DNA of 64,000 nt from Phytophthora quininea. Its lineage: Eukaryota > Oomycota > Peronosporomycetes > Peronosporales > Peronosporaceae. The translations under genes were made by a program, and so were the position numbers. Positions 1 to 9,850 of this stretch are shown here, piece by piece (within the stretch, counting starts at the first letter, position 1; the number at the start of each line of letters is the position of its first letter). The notes under the pieces are model-generated. The model had not been told where the DNA came from and ran no database searches. It was given only the letters and a program-made list of their open reading frames with translations. The DNA is taken from contig JAAVTG010000621.1 in assembly GCA_011947345.1 (NCBI GenBank), forward strand, positions 248,001 through 312,000, given 5' to 3'.

Positions 1-3000
1 AGGTCTCGAGCTAATAACAGTTCCACATTGGATCTGTCAGCAAGTGCTGGCGTTGGAGACGCTGATGATGAAGAGAAAACAGCGTCTAAATCTTCTCAAG
101 TGACTGGGAAGCGCCCTCTTCCGGTTGAAGAGGACGCTTGGGGCTTTGCTTCGTCAGGAAACAGCGCACTGAGTCTTGACGATTTTGATGCTCCACTAGA
201 CAATAAAATTGACGCGGAAATGAGTGGTGCTGCTGGTAAAGCGGCGGAATTCGAGCGATGGAAAGCTGATGGCGCTCAGAGTACTGTAAGCGACAACTTT
301 GTTCGCCTCAACATGAGGAAGCGCTTTAAAGGCAGTACTGGAAAAGCGAAAAAGCGACCGGCATATCTACGAGCTCGGAATGAGAACTCAGTTGATGAGA
401 TTACTGGGGATAAGCCGACGGGTATTGCGCCGATTGTGAACGCTTCAGGGAGTCAGCATCGCAAACAGGACGCGCCGATATTAGCTGACGATGGCGTAGA
501 CTTCATCGAGGAATGTTTGGAGGCATTAGCGAAAGCAGAGAAATCCCGCGGTCTTGTTGCGGAGGAGGGACAAGAGCCTGTGATTCCTCAGCAAGAGGCG
601 AAACCTCTAGAGCCGCCGAGATGCCATCACGCGCTGGTCTGCCAAAGTTTGGTGGTGAAAAAGAAGAACAAGAACCACGGTCGCAAGTTCTTTGCTTGTC
701 CATTGGGCTACGACGAAGGACGTTGCGACTACTTTTGTGGGAAGATGATCACGCACCCCTCGCGCTGCAGACGCTCTTTACAGCCTCGTCTTTAAGTACA
801 TCGAGCGAGTCTGCAGCAGAAGCTGAAGCTATTGAGTGTGTGCCTTTGGACTTAGAAGCTTCTGAAAAGAGCAACGTGAGGCACTGCTCACCAATTTGCG
901 TCTAGTATTTGGACACGCAGAGTTCCGTCCTGGACAACAGTGGGCAATCTCGAGAGTGCTTCGTCGGAAGGACACACTCCTGGTATTGCCGACTGGTGCT
1001 GGTAAATCGTTGTGCTACCAATTCCCCGCTCTCTTTCTCCCAGGAATTACTCTGGTGATATCCCCGCTGATCTCTCTGATGAATGATCAATACGAGAGCC
1101 TTCCTGCTCCTCTAAAGGCTCGTGCTATCTGTCTCTCAGGTTCATCTAGTGGTGAAGGTGGCTCCTCAAGAGCAAAGCACGCGGCGTTTGTGCGGGATCT
1201 CCTAACGGATAAATTGTCGTTGATATTTCTTTCACCAGAGAAGGCATTGGGTGCAGGGATGCAGTCGTTGTTGGCGATACCACGCGTTCGAGCTCGACTA
1301 GTACTTGTTTGCGTTGATGAAGCGCACTGTGTGTCTGAATGGTCTCACCACTTCCGACCAAGTTATCTGCGTCTGGCCGAGGTATTCCGTCATGCTCAAT
1401 GTGTCCTGTGCGTCACGGCAACTGCGTCACGTCGTGTTGTTCACGATGTACTGCATCAATTGCGATCTCGACGTCAAAGTCAAGCTGAATCTAGCGGGAT
1501 CACTGAAAGTGAAGATGATATGGTCCTTCAAATGCCTTGGCAGCGGAAAAATCTAGCGCTTGAGGTTCGATCGGTCCGTTCAAATGACGAGCGTCTGCGG
1601 CATCTGGTGCGTGTCCTTCCTGAGCTGAGCAAAGGGTCTACCAAGTCAACCGGCGGTGTGATAGTGTATGTGCATCAGCAAAGACAAACGGAAGAGTTAG
1701 CAGCGTTACTGCGCGAACAGTTGCCTGCTGCATGGCGAAGCACTGGGAAAGTCCTCGCATTTCATGCTGGCATGGCTCCAGAGGCCAAGGAGAAAGTTCG
1801 CACGGGTTTTGCAAGAGGCAAAGTGCGTGTTGTGGTAGCAACTGTGGCTTTCGGCATGGGTATCGACAAGAAGAATGTCCGCGCTGTGGTACACTTTCAT
1901 ATGCCTTCTTCGGTCGAAGGCTATGTGCAGCAAGTCGGGCGAGCTGGACGTGACGGAAAAGCTGCTCAAGCTCTACTTTACTTGCTGAATGATGATGCCG
2001 TGCACTTCCGTTCCTTGGTCTTCTCGACAGCACTTCATAGCGATCAGCTTCGAAGACTGTTAGCGCTTGTTTTTGAAGGTGAAGCGGTACCAACAGCAGC
2101 TAGTGAGAGACACGTCGTCGCTGTTAAGTGCTCAGGAAGACACGTAGATAGTGGGTTGGAGCTTGTATCGCTGGAGCGCGATTGGCTTGAGCGACACCTT
2201 GATCTCAAAGCGGCTACGATTGAGACGTTCCTCACATTGCTATCCCTCGAAACCCAGCGAAGTGATCACACTGTCGATAAACCAGGTCTACGTGTGATGA
2301 TGCAGCCACTGAGTATGAGTCGGTGCACACTCCAGCTACTCGACACTCAAGCAAGGAAGGTGGCTCCTCGGTCATGTGTCAAGTTGTTGCTTGAAGCCGC
2401 ACAGCGCAAGGGAGAACCTCACGCAAAGGTGACACATCGCAAGGATGGTTACTTGAGCTCTTGGGTAGTAGAGTTCCATTTGCATGAGATGGCTCAATGG
2501 TATGCTCGTGCAGTCAATGCTGATAACGGAGAAGAGTCTTCCGTTCAGCTACCAACCTCGGATGCTCAGCAAAATGGTGAAGCTAATGCTGCTGCTGTCG
2601 CTGCGGCTACGAGTGAACGGCGCATGTTACAAGAACTACGAGCAGCTCAGCAAACGGGTCAGATCCAGCGCTTTACGCTTTCACAACCAGCATTCCAGTT
2701 GCAATTGATGTGGGGGACTGACACTAGTCGAGAACAGAAAGGCGAAGCTGTTGACCAATGGACCAATTTGCTGTACAAGAAGCATGAGCATCTTGAGTCG
2801 AGACAACTGGCCCGTTTGGCTCGTCTTCACGGCGCACTGCGGGCAGCAGCTTTGCCAGTGGCATCTTCGTCGACATCAAGTCATGAACAAGATGCCAACA
2901 AGGAAGGCAGCGATACTCTCGAGGAACAAGCGCTTGCATTAGAAACCAAACTGGTTCGCTACTTTGAAGACGACGACGAAGGTGGCAATGACGAGGGAGG

Positions 3001-3342
3001 TGATGAACAATTGATACTAAAGCTGCTCCGGCCCTTGACATCGGACCTGACAGAATATATTGAGCGTGATGCGCGCAATCTTATACAACTTCCCTGGATA
3101 GCGCGGGAAATAGCGACGTTGGTGGCGAAAAGGATGCACATGAATGCAACAAATGGACGAGCTACGCAGTCGCTAAGGTTTTCCATGGACTCGCATCGCC
3201 GCGATTCCCAACGAAGCAATGGCGTGACCATGTTTGCTGGCGACGGTATTCAGACGTTGCCTTCGAGCGTATTGTCCAGATCGCCAACAAAGTGCTGATG
3301 GAAGACCAGGCTGCAGGTAACGCAGGGACCTTGGAGGACTAA
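1..3342 (+). CDS. RECQL4-like DNA helicase with GRF zinc finger, 5' partial, three apparent frame breaks
   Basis: ATP-dependent 3'-5' DNA helicase of the RecQ family, expected in the nucleus in replication initiation and repair. The frame is open from base 1, so the start lies outside. Seen in order: a short Sld2-like basic motif (DNFVRLNMRKRF, near 291-327), a GRF-type zinc finger (C-x-C/H pattern ending in F-x-W, 601-760), the helicase core with Walker A TGAGKS (near 989-1010), DEAH (near 1313-1325) and RecQ motif VI QVGRAGRDG (near 1930-1960), then a C-terminal tail with KVFHGLASPRFP and a Trp-rich segment (about 3170-3270) resembling RECQL4 C-termini. Three frame changes are needed, each one base short in a run: TTTT 733-736, AAAA 865-868 and AAAA 3128-3131. 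The tail then ends at TAA 3340-3342. Probably intact in the organism. The GRF finger in place of the usual zinc knuckle is unusual. Confidence 0.85.
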
Positions 3343-3509
3343 TGGTAAGCACTATTACACTTTAGAATATTTATTACTTGTCGGGTTGGGCGTTGAAGGT
3401 CAACCAGGGGAGGCCATTGCCGTTGATGGCTTGCATTCCTGGTGGCACATCAATGTCTGCAGCACTTTAACTACATTTCTAACTTACTTTGTGTGCTCGT
3501 AGAATCTTT

Positions 3510-4619
3510 TCATGCGCTGGGAGCTTGCATTCGTTGGACAGAGTGGTGGCGACGCAGTGGCTCCGCTCCGTCAACAGACTTTTGCAATGGAAAGGTGACG
3601 CTTAATTGCCGTGTAAGGCTCGGAGTGGTTGCATGGCAAATGCCAGCAATCTCGATGCGCTTTGCCCACGACTCGGCTGGAGAGTGTCTGCTTTCCAGCA
3701 TGGCGTAATGGCTCCCGCTGTGATATAATGCGCGTTCACGCAGCTCGCTCTCCGCCATAGCACTCCACGTCTTCTTGAGTAACTGCATCTCCTCATCGTC
3801 CGAATTGTCGCTATAGATCTCCCCGCGCTCTTCATGACGTCCGAATTCGCGGTAAAACCGCCTCGTGAAGTCAAAGTTGTTGAAGACTTGAGTTTCGTCG
3901 TCATTGGTGACTTCGGTTTTGTTTCGACCTTGCTCCGGGATGAACGCAGGAGTAGGGTAGTTCTGGAAGCCTTGAGTGCGCGTCACTGCGGCTGACGCTC
4001 TCCTCACTGCCCGTGGCGATAACGTAGATCGACGAGAAGACTTGCTGCTGCTGACGGTGCTAACGCTGCTGGGTGGGGCCGCACTGAGAGCAGCTTTTTG
4101 GCGGCTAGTGACCTCGAGGAATGTCTCGAGGTGAGTCATCATGCTGAAGCAAATGGCGATTAGTTGGCGTTGGCGCACAACTTCGACGACTTCCAGTGCT
4201 TGGTGTAGAAAATGGTTTAGTGCTTGAGACCGTGCCTCGATCACGCGTTTGGATCGGGATCCGAACAGCTTCCGGTGAGGGAACTGCTTGAACAAATAGG
4301 CAAAGCGACCCACACAGTTCTTTGAGTGGTGAAGGTGTCTGCTGATCGATGAACACGCACTGGCACTGGAGCTGGAACTGCTGGTGCTGGTGCAGGTGCT
4401 AAAGCTGATCTCGGAGCCGTCAATTTCCGCGCTTGTGAGGTACGCGGCCATCTGCTCGTCGATCAGGGCCAAGAGCTTTTCGCGGAGCTCGCAGAACTCT
4501 GAAAAGCAGCGACGGATGTGCCAGCTCTGGTTTGTCTTGGAGTCGACGACGCGAAGGATGTAGACGGTAGACGGCTTGAGCGCTAACGCCGACGTGATTG
4601 ATGCCGATAAGGTATGCAT
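3510..4619 (-). CDS. PX-domain (phox homology) protein
   Basis: A 369-residue protein. The N-terminal 25-180 residues read as a PX domain: a VYILRVVDSKTNQSWHIRRCF-like strand-rich start, an R-F-SEF-like segment, and later FPHRKLFGSRS with the basic phosphoinositide-binding region and a helix ending near FLEV. A Ser/Cys-rich loop (about residues 72-95) interrupts the domain. The C-terminal half is polar and low in complexity. PX domains bind phosphatidylinositol phosphates on endosomal membranes, so a sorting or trafficking role is inferred. The start chosen is the ATG at 4617-4619, which places the PX fold at the N-terminus. A further 3' exon may exist at 3456-3374: a GTAAGT...CTGCAG intron matches the phase, but an in-frame TGA at 3510-3512 lies before its donor. 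Confidence 0.75.
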   Translation of the reverse strand: MHTLSASITSALALKPSTVYILRVVDSKTNQSWHIRRCFSEFCELREKLLALIDEQMAAYLTSAEIDGSEISFSTCTSTSSSSSSASACSSISRHLHHSKNCVGRFAYLFKQFPHRKLFGSRSKRVIEARSQALNHFLHQALEVVEVVRQRQLIAICFSMMTHLETFLEVTSRQKAALSAAPPSSVSTVSSSKSSRRSTLSPRAVRRASAAVTRTQGFQNYPTPAFIPEQGRNKTEVTNDDETQVFNNFDFTRRFYREFGRHEERGEIYSDNSDDEEMQLLKKTWSAMAESELRERALYHSGSHYAMLESRHSPAESWAKRIEIAGICHATTPSLTRQLSVTFPLQKSVDGAEPLRRHHSVQRMQAPSA

Positions 4620-5640
4620 GACAGTGTGGTGTCCTGGGGATTTTCTCTAATGTCGGAAGCTGGGGCGGAACCGGCGTTGAAGGAGGTTTCGTTGGTAAAT
4701 CGTCGAGTGTCGCGCGGCAGTTAGCAGCGACTTGATTCTCCGGTCCAGCAATGACACACTGCGGGATCGCACCACGCTCGACTCGCTCTCCTGCTGGTGG
4801 GAAATTGGAAAATGAAGTTGAACGACGCGCGCACGAGATCAACTGGCGATCAATCAGTGGAAAGATAGCAGGCGTCTTCCACTTAGCGGTTGCTTCTGCT
4901 ATCGTCAGCACTGGCAGTTAGCTAACTTCGAGTGCTTGTGGAGCCGGCGGACCCGCTCTCGTGCAACACTGTACTTGGGATCCAAGTCGACCCGAAAGAC
5001 TTATTCGCTATGCTCGCTGGCAGCATTAGCTCACCGCTCCCAGCAAAGCAGCCTTCTACTGGCATGCAGTGCAAGCCGAGCTGCATGGCGATGACCAGTA
5101 CAGACAACGGCGAAAGGCCTGCGCGATTGAAACGTCCGCTGCTGCATATGTGCAGTGGATGTCTGGTAGTCTCTGTCGTCGCAACCTAAGCGTGTGAAAA
5201 CGATGAAAGTTGGGGTATATCTGGCTGCACCAGTCTTTCGTGACTCTGATGCGAGTCAACGGGGTCACTTCGAGTTGGTGCTCTGTTCTTGGTTGTTCGG
5301 CTGTAGTCGCTTACACTCCCACTGCAATCAGCAAAAGCGTTTATCGCCGACAGGCTTCCTGCCATCCTTTGGTCCATGTAGGGAGATCAACTTATGTTAT
5401 TCTACCGATTCACGACAGCAATCCATCCTGCAGTCGAAGGTATAGTCTTCCCGCGCTGTTTTATCACCTTGACCGGTCACTTGACCTAAATTTCGATGTA
5501 AGAACTGCCGACTGCAGCACGACTCGGATAGGAATGCTACCGAACGAGGCTGTCTGCTCAGAATTCTTAGGAACCGAAATGAGCCGTTGTTAGCTACCGG
5601 TGTGCCGGTGGCGAGCTACGTCCGCCCGGTCGAGTTGTGG
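4620..5640. other. Stretch without a recognised gene
   Basis: Several frames of 60-160 codons are open on either strand, but none shows a domain, codon bias or splice pattern I can support. The part just upstream of the PX gene (4620-4911) is open on the minus strand in another frame and could be 5' untranslated sequence. Confidence 0.4.
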
Positions 5641-5644
5641 TGGT

Positions 5645-6020
5645 GCCTGCCAACGCAGAGGTTAGTAATTGGTTGCAGGCGTCTAGATGACCCCATGCTT
5701 TCGAAAACCATGCGCTTGGATATGGTGGTACGAACGCCGAGGGATAAGATAAGCCTGGCCGCCGATCAAGCTCCTGTCCTGTCCACTCTAGTACAAAGCT
5801 GTTTGTGACCAGAGTGCTGAGACTCGCAGCGTTCTTCACTGGACCTGGCAACAACTTTCGCCCTCTTGGGAGCTCCGATGAACTCGGTCAGTCGGCGCTG
5901 TCAAAGAGTCTTGCAGTTGTTGTGAAGCCAAGGAACTTGCCATTTTACCGCTGGGTTTGGAAGAAGCCTGCGGGCCACACGCTTTGGCTAAGCTACAGGA
6001 TATTAAGAATATCATATCAT
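5645..6020 (+). pseudogene. Relic of an unrecognised coding gene (left copy)
   Basis: Comparison with the inverted copy at 13320-13660 shows that one reading direction is conserved as protein: both encode AFFTGPG, then DELGQ-ALSKSLA and LPFYRWVWKKP, with conservative replacements between (for example S/P, V/I, R/K). The surrounding frame carries stops, so both copies look dead. I do not recognise the family. The pattern of amino-acid conservation says this was once translated. Confidence 0.5.
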
Positions 6021-6149
6021 CTCCTGCTGTTTGAAGCCCACATGCTTTGTACTTCTCAAGCAGGGGTCGGCATGAAGAGGTATGGGAGTGTAGTGGGTCT
6101 CGATAACTCGGAACACACGATAGGAAGCTGGCGCTTCCTGTAACCTGAG

Positions 6150-6896
6150 TAGTATTGCTTGCTTGTCTTGAGGTAACTTCTAAAGTGTTGATACGTCGTA
6201 GGTATGCTAAGCTCGCTACTGAAGGTCACTGCCTCTAACTCTATGCAAGCTCGGCCTCACGTTCTGTGCACCTATGGCAAGAAACTTTTCCTTGACCCGT
6301 CAAACTTTGACTCAAAGTGGAAGCACAAGCGAGGGCTGTGGCGTTGTATTGAATTGCTCAAGGCTTTGAGGCACGCCGGCTAGAATTCGAGGCTTTGAAC
6401 GCCCGCGTCGTGTCGTCACAGGTTTGCTTAATGAGCAATTTACTTCAGCAGTGACTGAACGCCGTTTACTCTCAAGTGGCAAACATGAGACCGTCGTGTA
6501 GTTGCAGCGTTGCAGGCAGCTCCATCTCGATTGTGAACCGCAGAGACTCTCTCGACTATGGGCTCAACAACACTGTACAGTATAAGCCAAAGTTTGAGCT
6601 CCTGGACGATACCAAATGTTGCCGCCCCATAATCGCTTTCCCGACATTGGCGACGCTATTACTGTGTGTATACAGCAAGAAAACCTACCATCACGTGTCC
6701 GCTGCCGCCATCGCCCAATCCGGCGCTGCATCCTAGCGCGAAACATCCGGTGTCGTCAACGCCATCCACGACATTCGAGTGCCTCTGGCTACGTGAGTTC
6801 CTGAGATGCACCTGAAGATTGGGTGGCATTGCCATCCTGACGTGTAGCTTTGGCCATTCCTGAATTGGCGTCGCACTGGACAAGTCTTCTCCCGCG
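6150..6896. other. Intergenic, upstream of FAD oxidase copy 1
   Basis: Contains a further coding relic near 6260-6365 (KKLFLDPSNFDSKWKHKRG) whose diverged partner lies on the minus strand near 12520-12610. No intact gene seen. The part next to the oxidase start is its likely promoter. Confidence 0.4.
6720..6750 (+). promoter_or_regulatory. 31-bp CCGG-flanked element upstream of oxidase copy 1
   Basis: Begins and ends with CCGG and contains GCGCGAAACATCCGG. A 31-bp relative with CCGG at both ends stands upstream of all three oxidase copies, 127-211 bp before the start codon. Function not known. Confidence 0.4.
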
Positions 6897-8458
6897 ATGG
6901 TTCTCCTCTCTCGAGTCGTCACGCTGCTCGCGGCGGTAGCAGCCACGACCGCTTTCGCGCAGACGGAACAACAGCAGCAGACTCAAAACGACACGGCGTC
7001 CCAGCTGCAGGCGTTCGAGAAGTGCATGGATGGAGCTAACGGCACCACCAGCAATGGCAACGACACCGTCACCGTCGACACCAACTTCTTCGTGGCGGAG
7101 TCACCGCTCTACGAGGATTACGCCACGGGCCCCAAGGCTCGTATCGACCGTAAGCCTGCCGGCGTCTACTTCGCCACCTCGGAAGACGACGTCGTTCGTG
7201 CCGTCAAGTGTGCGGTGGACAATGGCCTCGCCCCGGTGCCTCGTAGTGGCGGTCACTCGTACGAAGTACTGTCCTCCATGGACGGTTCGCTCGTGATCGA
7301 CATCGCCGACATGGTGGACGTCAAGCTCGTGTCCGAGGACGCGGCCAAGGGATCCGCTATCGTCACCGTCCAAGCCGGTGCCCGACTCGCGTGGATCTAC
7401 ACGGAGCTCGACCGTCTTGGCGAGTACAACTTCAACGCCGGCACGTGCCCCAGCGTCGGCGTCGGCGGCCACATTTCGGGCGGAGGCTACGGCATGGTGG
7501 CTCGCCACTACGGTCTCGCCGCCGACTTGACCACCGAAATGCGCGTCGTGCTGCACAACGGTACCGTGGTCACGGCTTCCCCACGGAGAACACGGATCTG
7601 TTCTGGGCCCTGCGCGGTGGTGGTGCCGGTTCGTTCGGCATCGTGACCCAGTTCACCATCAAGGTCTACAAGATGCCCGAGGTGTCGGTGTTCAAGATCG
7701 CTTTCAACAAATCTGCGCGGGCTGAGGTTCTTCGCACGTGGATGGACTACTTCCCGACCGCCGACTCCAAGGTCACCACACAGCTCGTCGTGGACGGTGG
7801 TGTCGCGAGACTCACGGGCCAGTACCTTGGTAAGAAGGACGAGCTGAACAAGCTGTTGAACGACTCGGGACTCATGAGCATCGGTCACGTCACTACGGAC
7901 GACCGTCGTGACAACTGCTCGCAGCTTGCGACCAAGGCTTACATCTGGAAGGACACTTGTGACGACCTGAGCTCGCTTGACGTGGCCCACCACCTCAAGA
8001 CCGCCGACAAGGACTACAGCAAGATCAAGGGCGGATACTCCAACTCGGTCATGGACGACAAGGGAGTGGAGACCGTGATCGAGTGGGCCGACAACCTGCC
8101 CAACACGACGTGGTGCTACATCCAGTTTGAAGCCTACGGCGGCGTGTTCGCCACCCAGAAGAACGACATGACCCCGTGGAACCACCGCAACGCCGTGTGG
8201 TCTGTGCAGATCGGTGTCGGTGCCAAGAAGGACGAGCCAGAGACGTCTCCGTCGTACAAGTGGATTCGCGGCATCGCGGATGCTCTGGAGCCCTACTTTG
8301 ACGGTGGCAACTACCAGAACTACTGCGACCTCGACCTCGGCAAGGACTTTGGCCAGCGCTACTGGGGTGCCGACAACTTTGCTCGACTGCGCGAGATCAA
8401 GAAGCAGTACGACCCACTGGACATTTTCCACAGTGCTCAGTCCATTCCGCTGCCGTAA
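6897..8458 (+). CDS. Secreted FAD-dependent oxidase, berberine-bridge type (copy 1)
   Basis: A flavin oxidase of the FAD_binding_4/BBE family, probably acting on sugars or alcohols outside the cell. An N-terminal signal peptide is evident (VVTLLAAVAATTAFA, cleavage near residue 21-22). PRSGGHSYE holds the His that usually binds FAD covalently, and GTCPSVGVGGH followed by SGGGYG holds the second, Cys, link, so bicovalent FAD is predicted. The C-terminus has the BBE signature (NYCDLDLG...RYWGADNF...YDPLDIFH). A frame change is needed at CCCC 7579-7582, one C short: the first frame runs into CSGPCAVVV nonsense while the second resumes TENTDLFWALRGG. Total about 520 residues, normal for the family. 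The same break occurs in the other two copies, pointing to sequence error. Substrate unknown; relatives in oomycetes are often infection-linked. Confidence 0.85.
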
Positions 8459-8589
8459 AGTGTGAGAAGCGTCCTGGCAGAAATTCCGACTACTTGGTTC
8501 AAGTTTTCCAACCATACATATATTATCGCCGAGGTAGATAATATACTACGACTGTTGTCATCACCAACATTTTTTGTGAAACCACAAAG

Positions 8590-8800
8590 TAAAACTATTG
8601 TCCCAACAAGCTTCATGGATCTCTAGAAGCTCAACCAGAGCACAGTCAGTTCCTTTGAAACGCAGCGCAGCGCCGAACGAGAGAGTGAACAACATGCTCG
8701 ATGAAGGAGACAAACTTGCCGCCACGCTGACTAAATACCGATCAGGAACGGCATCTGCGACCAGTATTACATTGTGCAGTTTACACAGCCAATAAATATA
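8590..8800 (+). pseudogene. Fragment of the BAR-PH gene found at 27473-28997
   Basis: Two pieces of the downstream neighbour of oxidase copy 3 are joined here with an internal deletion. AAGCTCAACCAGAGCA...GACGCAGCGCAGCGCC resembles 27518-27570, and GAGAGAGTGAACAACATGCT...GAAGGAGACAAACTTG resembles 27924-27962. No open frame survives. It shows that the duplicated unit originally included both genes. Confidence 0.75.
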
Positions 8801-8857
8801 GCTATGCATGCTCTAAGCAATCGACTATTTTCACGACTAAAACTTCCTCAACCTGCA

Positions 8858-9649
8858 CACGAAGACCCTCGAAGCTCCTGATCGCTGCCACCGCCGCCGC
8901 CGTGGCGACCACCTCGGCGTCGGCCCAGGAGTTCTGCGGTCAGTACGATTCGAAGAAGGTCGGGGACTACACGGTGTACAACAACCTTTGGTGCGTTCAA
9001 GCTTTCGCTTTGGTTTGAATACGTTAGGGTCTTTGTGAACCGACTCGGTCTCGCATCGGGGCCGTGAATAACGACAAGAACGGTGGACAGTGTACGGAGG
9101 TCGACAGCTCCAGCATCTCGGAGATCGCGTGGCACACGAGCTTCAAATACCTGGCAGGTCAAGTCGTTGGCTAACGCGGCGCTGACCTTTCGCCGGTGCA
9201 GCTCACGGACGTCGAGTCGATCCCCACCACAATGGAGTACACGTACCCGTCCAACCCGGCCTAATTCCCAACGTAGCTTGCGACTATTTCACGACCTCGA
9301 CGGTCGACGGCAAGACGGAGAACGAGCGGATGGTATGACTGGCCAACCCCGGCGGTACTTGGCCCCTGACAACCACCGGCCAGCCGTTAAAGAGCTTGAC
9401 CGTTGAGTGGCACCGAGTTCAACCTGTACCAGGGATGGAACAACAACACCTACAACAACACCAAGGTGCACTCGTGGCTCGCCAAGAAGCCAACCACGAG
9501 CTTCTCGGCCGACCTCAAGCAATTCTTCGACGAACAACACGATCGCCTCGACCCAGTACCTGACTCACGTGCAGGCCGGCACGGAATCATTCATTGGCAA
9601 CGCGACGTTGACGGTGTCCCAGTTTTCGGTGGCTGTCAATACCGCGTAA
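8858..9649 (+). pseudogene. Dead GH12 (xyloglucanase/endoglucanase-like) gene
   Basis: Fragments in three frames read as a secreted glycoside hydrolase family 12 protein: a signal-peptide-like start followed by QEFCGQYDSKKVGDYTVYNN, then NGGQCTEVDSSS and EIAWHTSFKY, then QLTDVESIPTTMEYTYPSNP, WPLTTTGQP, GTEFNLYQGWNNNT and a C-terminus with LTHVQAGTE and TLTVSQFSVAVNTA before TAA 9647-9649. An intron relic probably lies near 8990-9065. The start codon position reads ACG (8858-8860), a frame break follows, a tryptophan codon before LANPGG has become TGA, and there are two stops near 9261-9280. Such decay is real, not just run-length error. GH12 enzymes cleave plant cell-wall glucans and several in Phytophthora are recognised by hosts; this copy cannot make enzyme. 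Confidence 0.8.
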
Positions 9650-9850
9650 AGCCGTTTCGTATGAACATTTTGCCGCGAGGGAACACCGCCGTATCAAATG
9701 CATGGCCCGCCATGCCAGTAACTCACAACCACAAGCTACTGTTGGTGATGACAACAGTCGTAGTATATTATCTACCTCGGCGATAATATAAGTATGGTTG
9801 GAAAACTTGAACCAAGTAGTCGGAATTTCTGCCAGGACGCTTCTCACACT

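Larger units (their letters stand above)
5645..8568. repeat. Left arm of large inverted duplication
   Basis: This arm matches 9742-13660 in reverse orientation. The inner part (FAD oxidase copy and about 110 bp of 3' flank) is nearly identical between arms. The outer part (5645-6450) is clearly diverged but alignable, for example GCCATTTTACCGCTGGGTTT at 5938-5957 against its reverse complement near 13340-13360, and GGTTGCAGGCGTCT at 5672-5685 against 13605-13620. The arms differ in length because the right arm carries extra sequence around 11.9-12.6 kb. Spacer between the arms is about 1.17 kb. Confidence 0.85.

Noticed and set aside
4420..4911. 163-codon minus-strand frame overlapping the PX gene start
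   Set aside because: Its 3' half is the PX domain in a wrong frame and its 5' half has no motif; most likely 5' untranslated sequence.
7579..7582. Programmed ribosomal frameshift at the CCCC site shared by all three oxidase copies
   Set aside because: The same one-base shortfall appears at many other runs in unrelated genes in the window, so a technical cause is simpler. It would need accurate reads to exclude fully.
7508..8515. Long minus-strand reading frame (335 codons) opposite FAD oxidase copy 1, and its twins opposite copies 2 and 3
   Set aside because: It is the antisense shadow of a GC-rich coding region; the plus-strand reading has the family motifs and the antisense protein is a low-information V/L/H-rich string.
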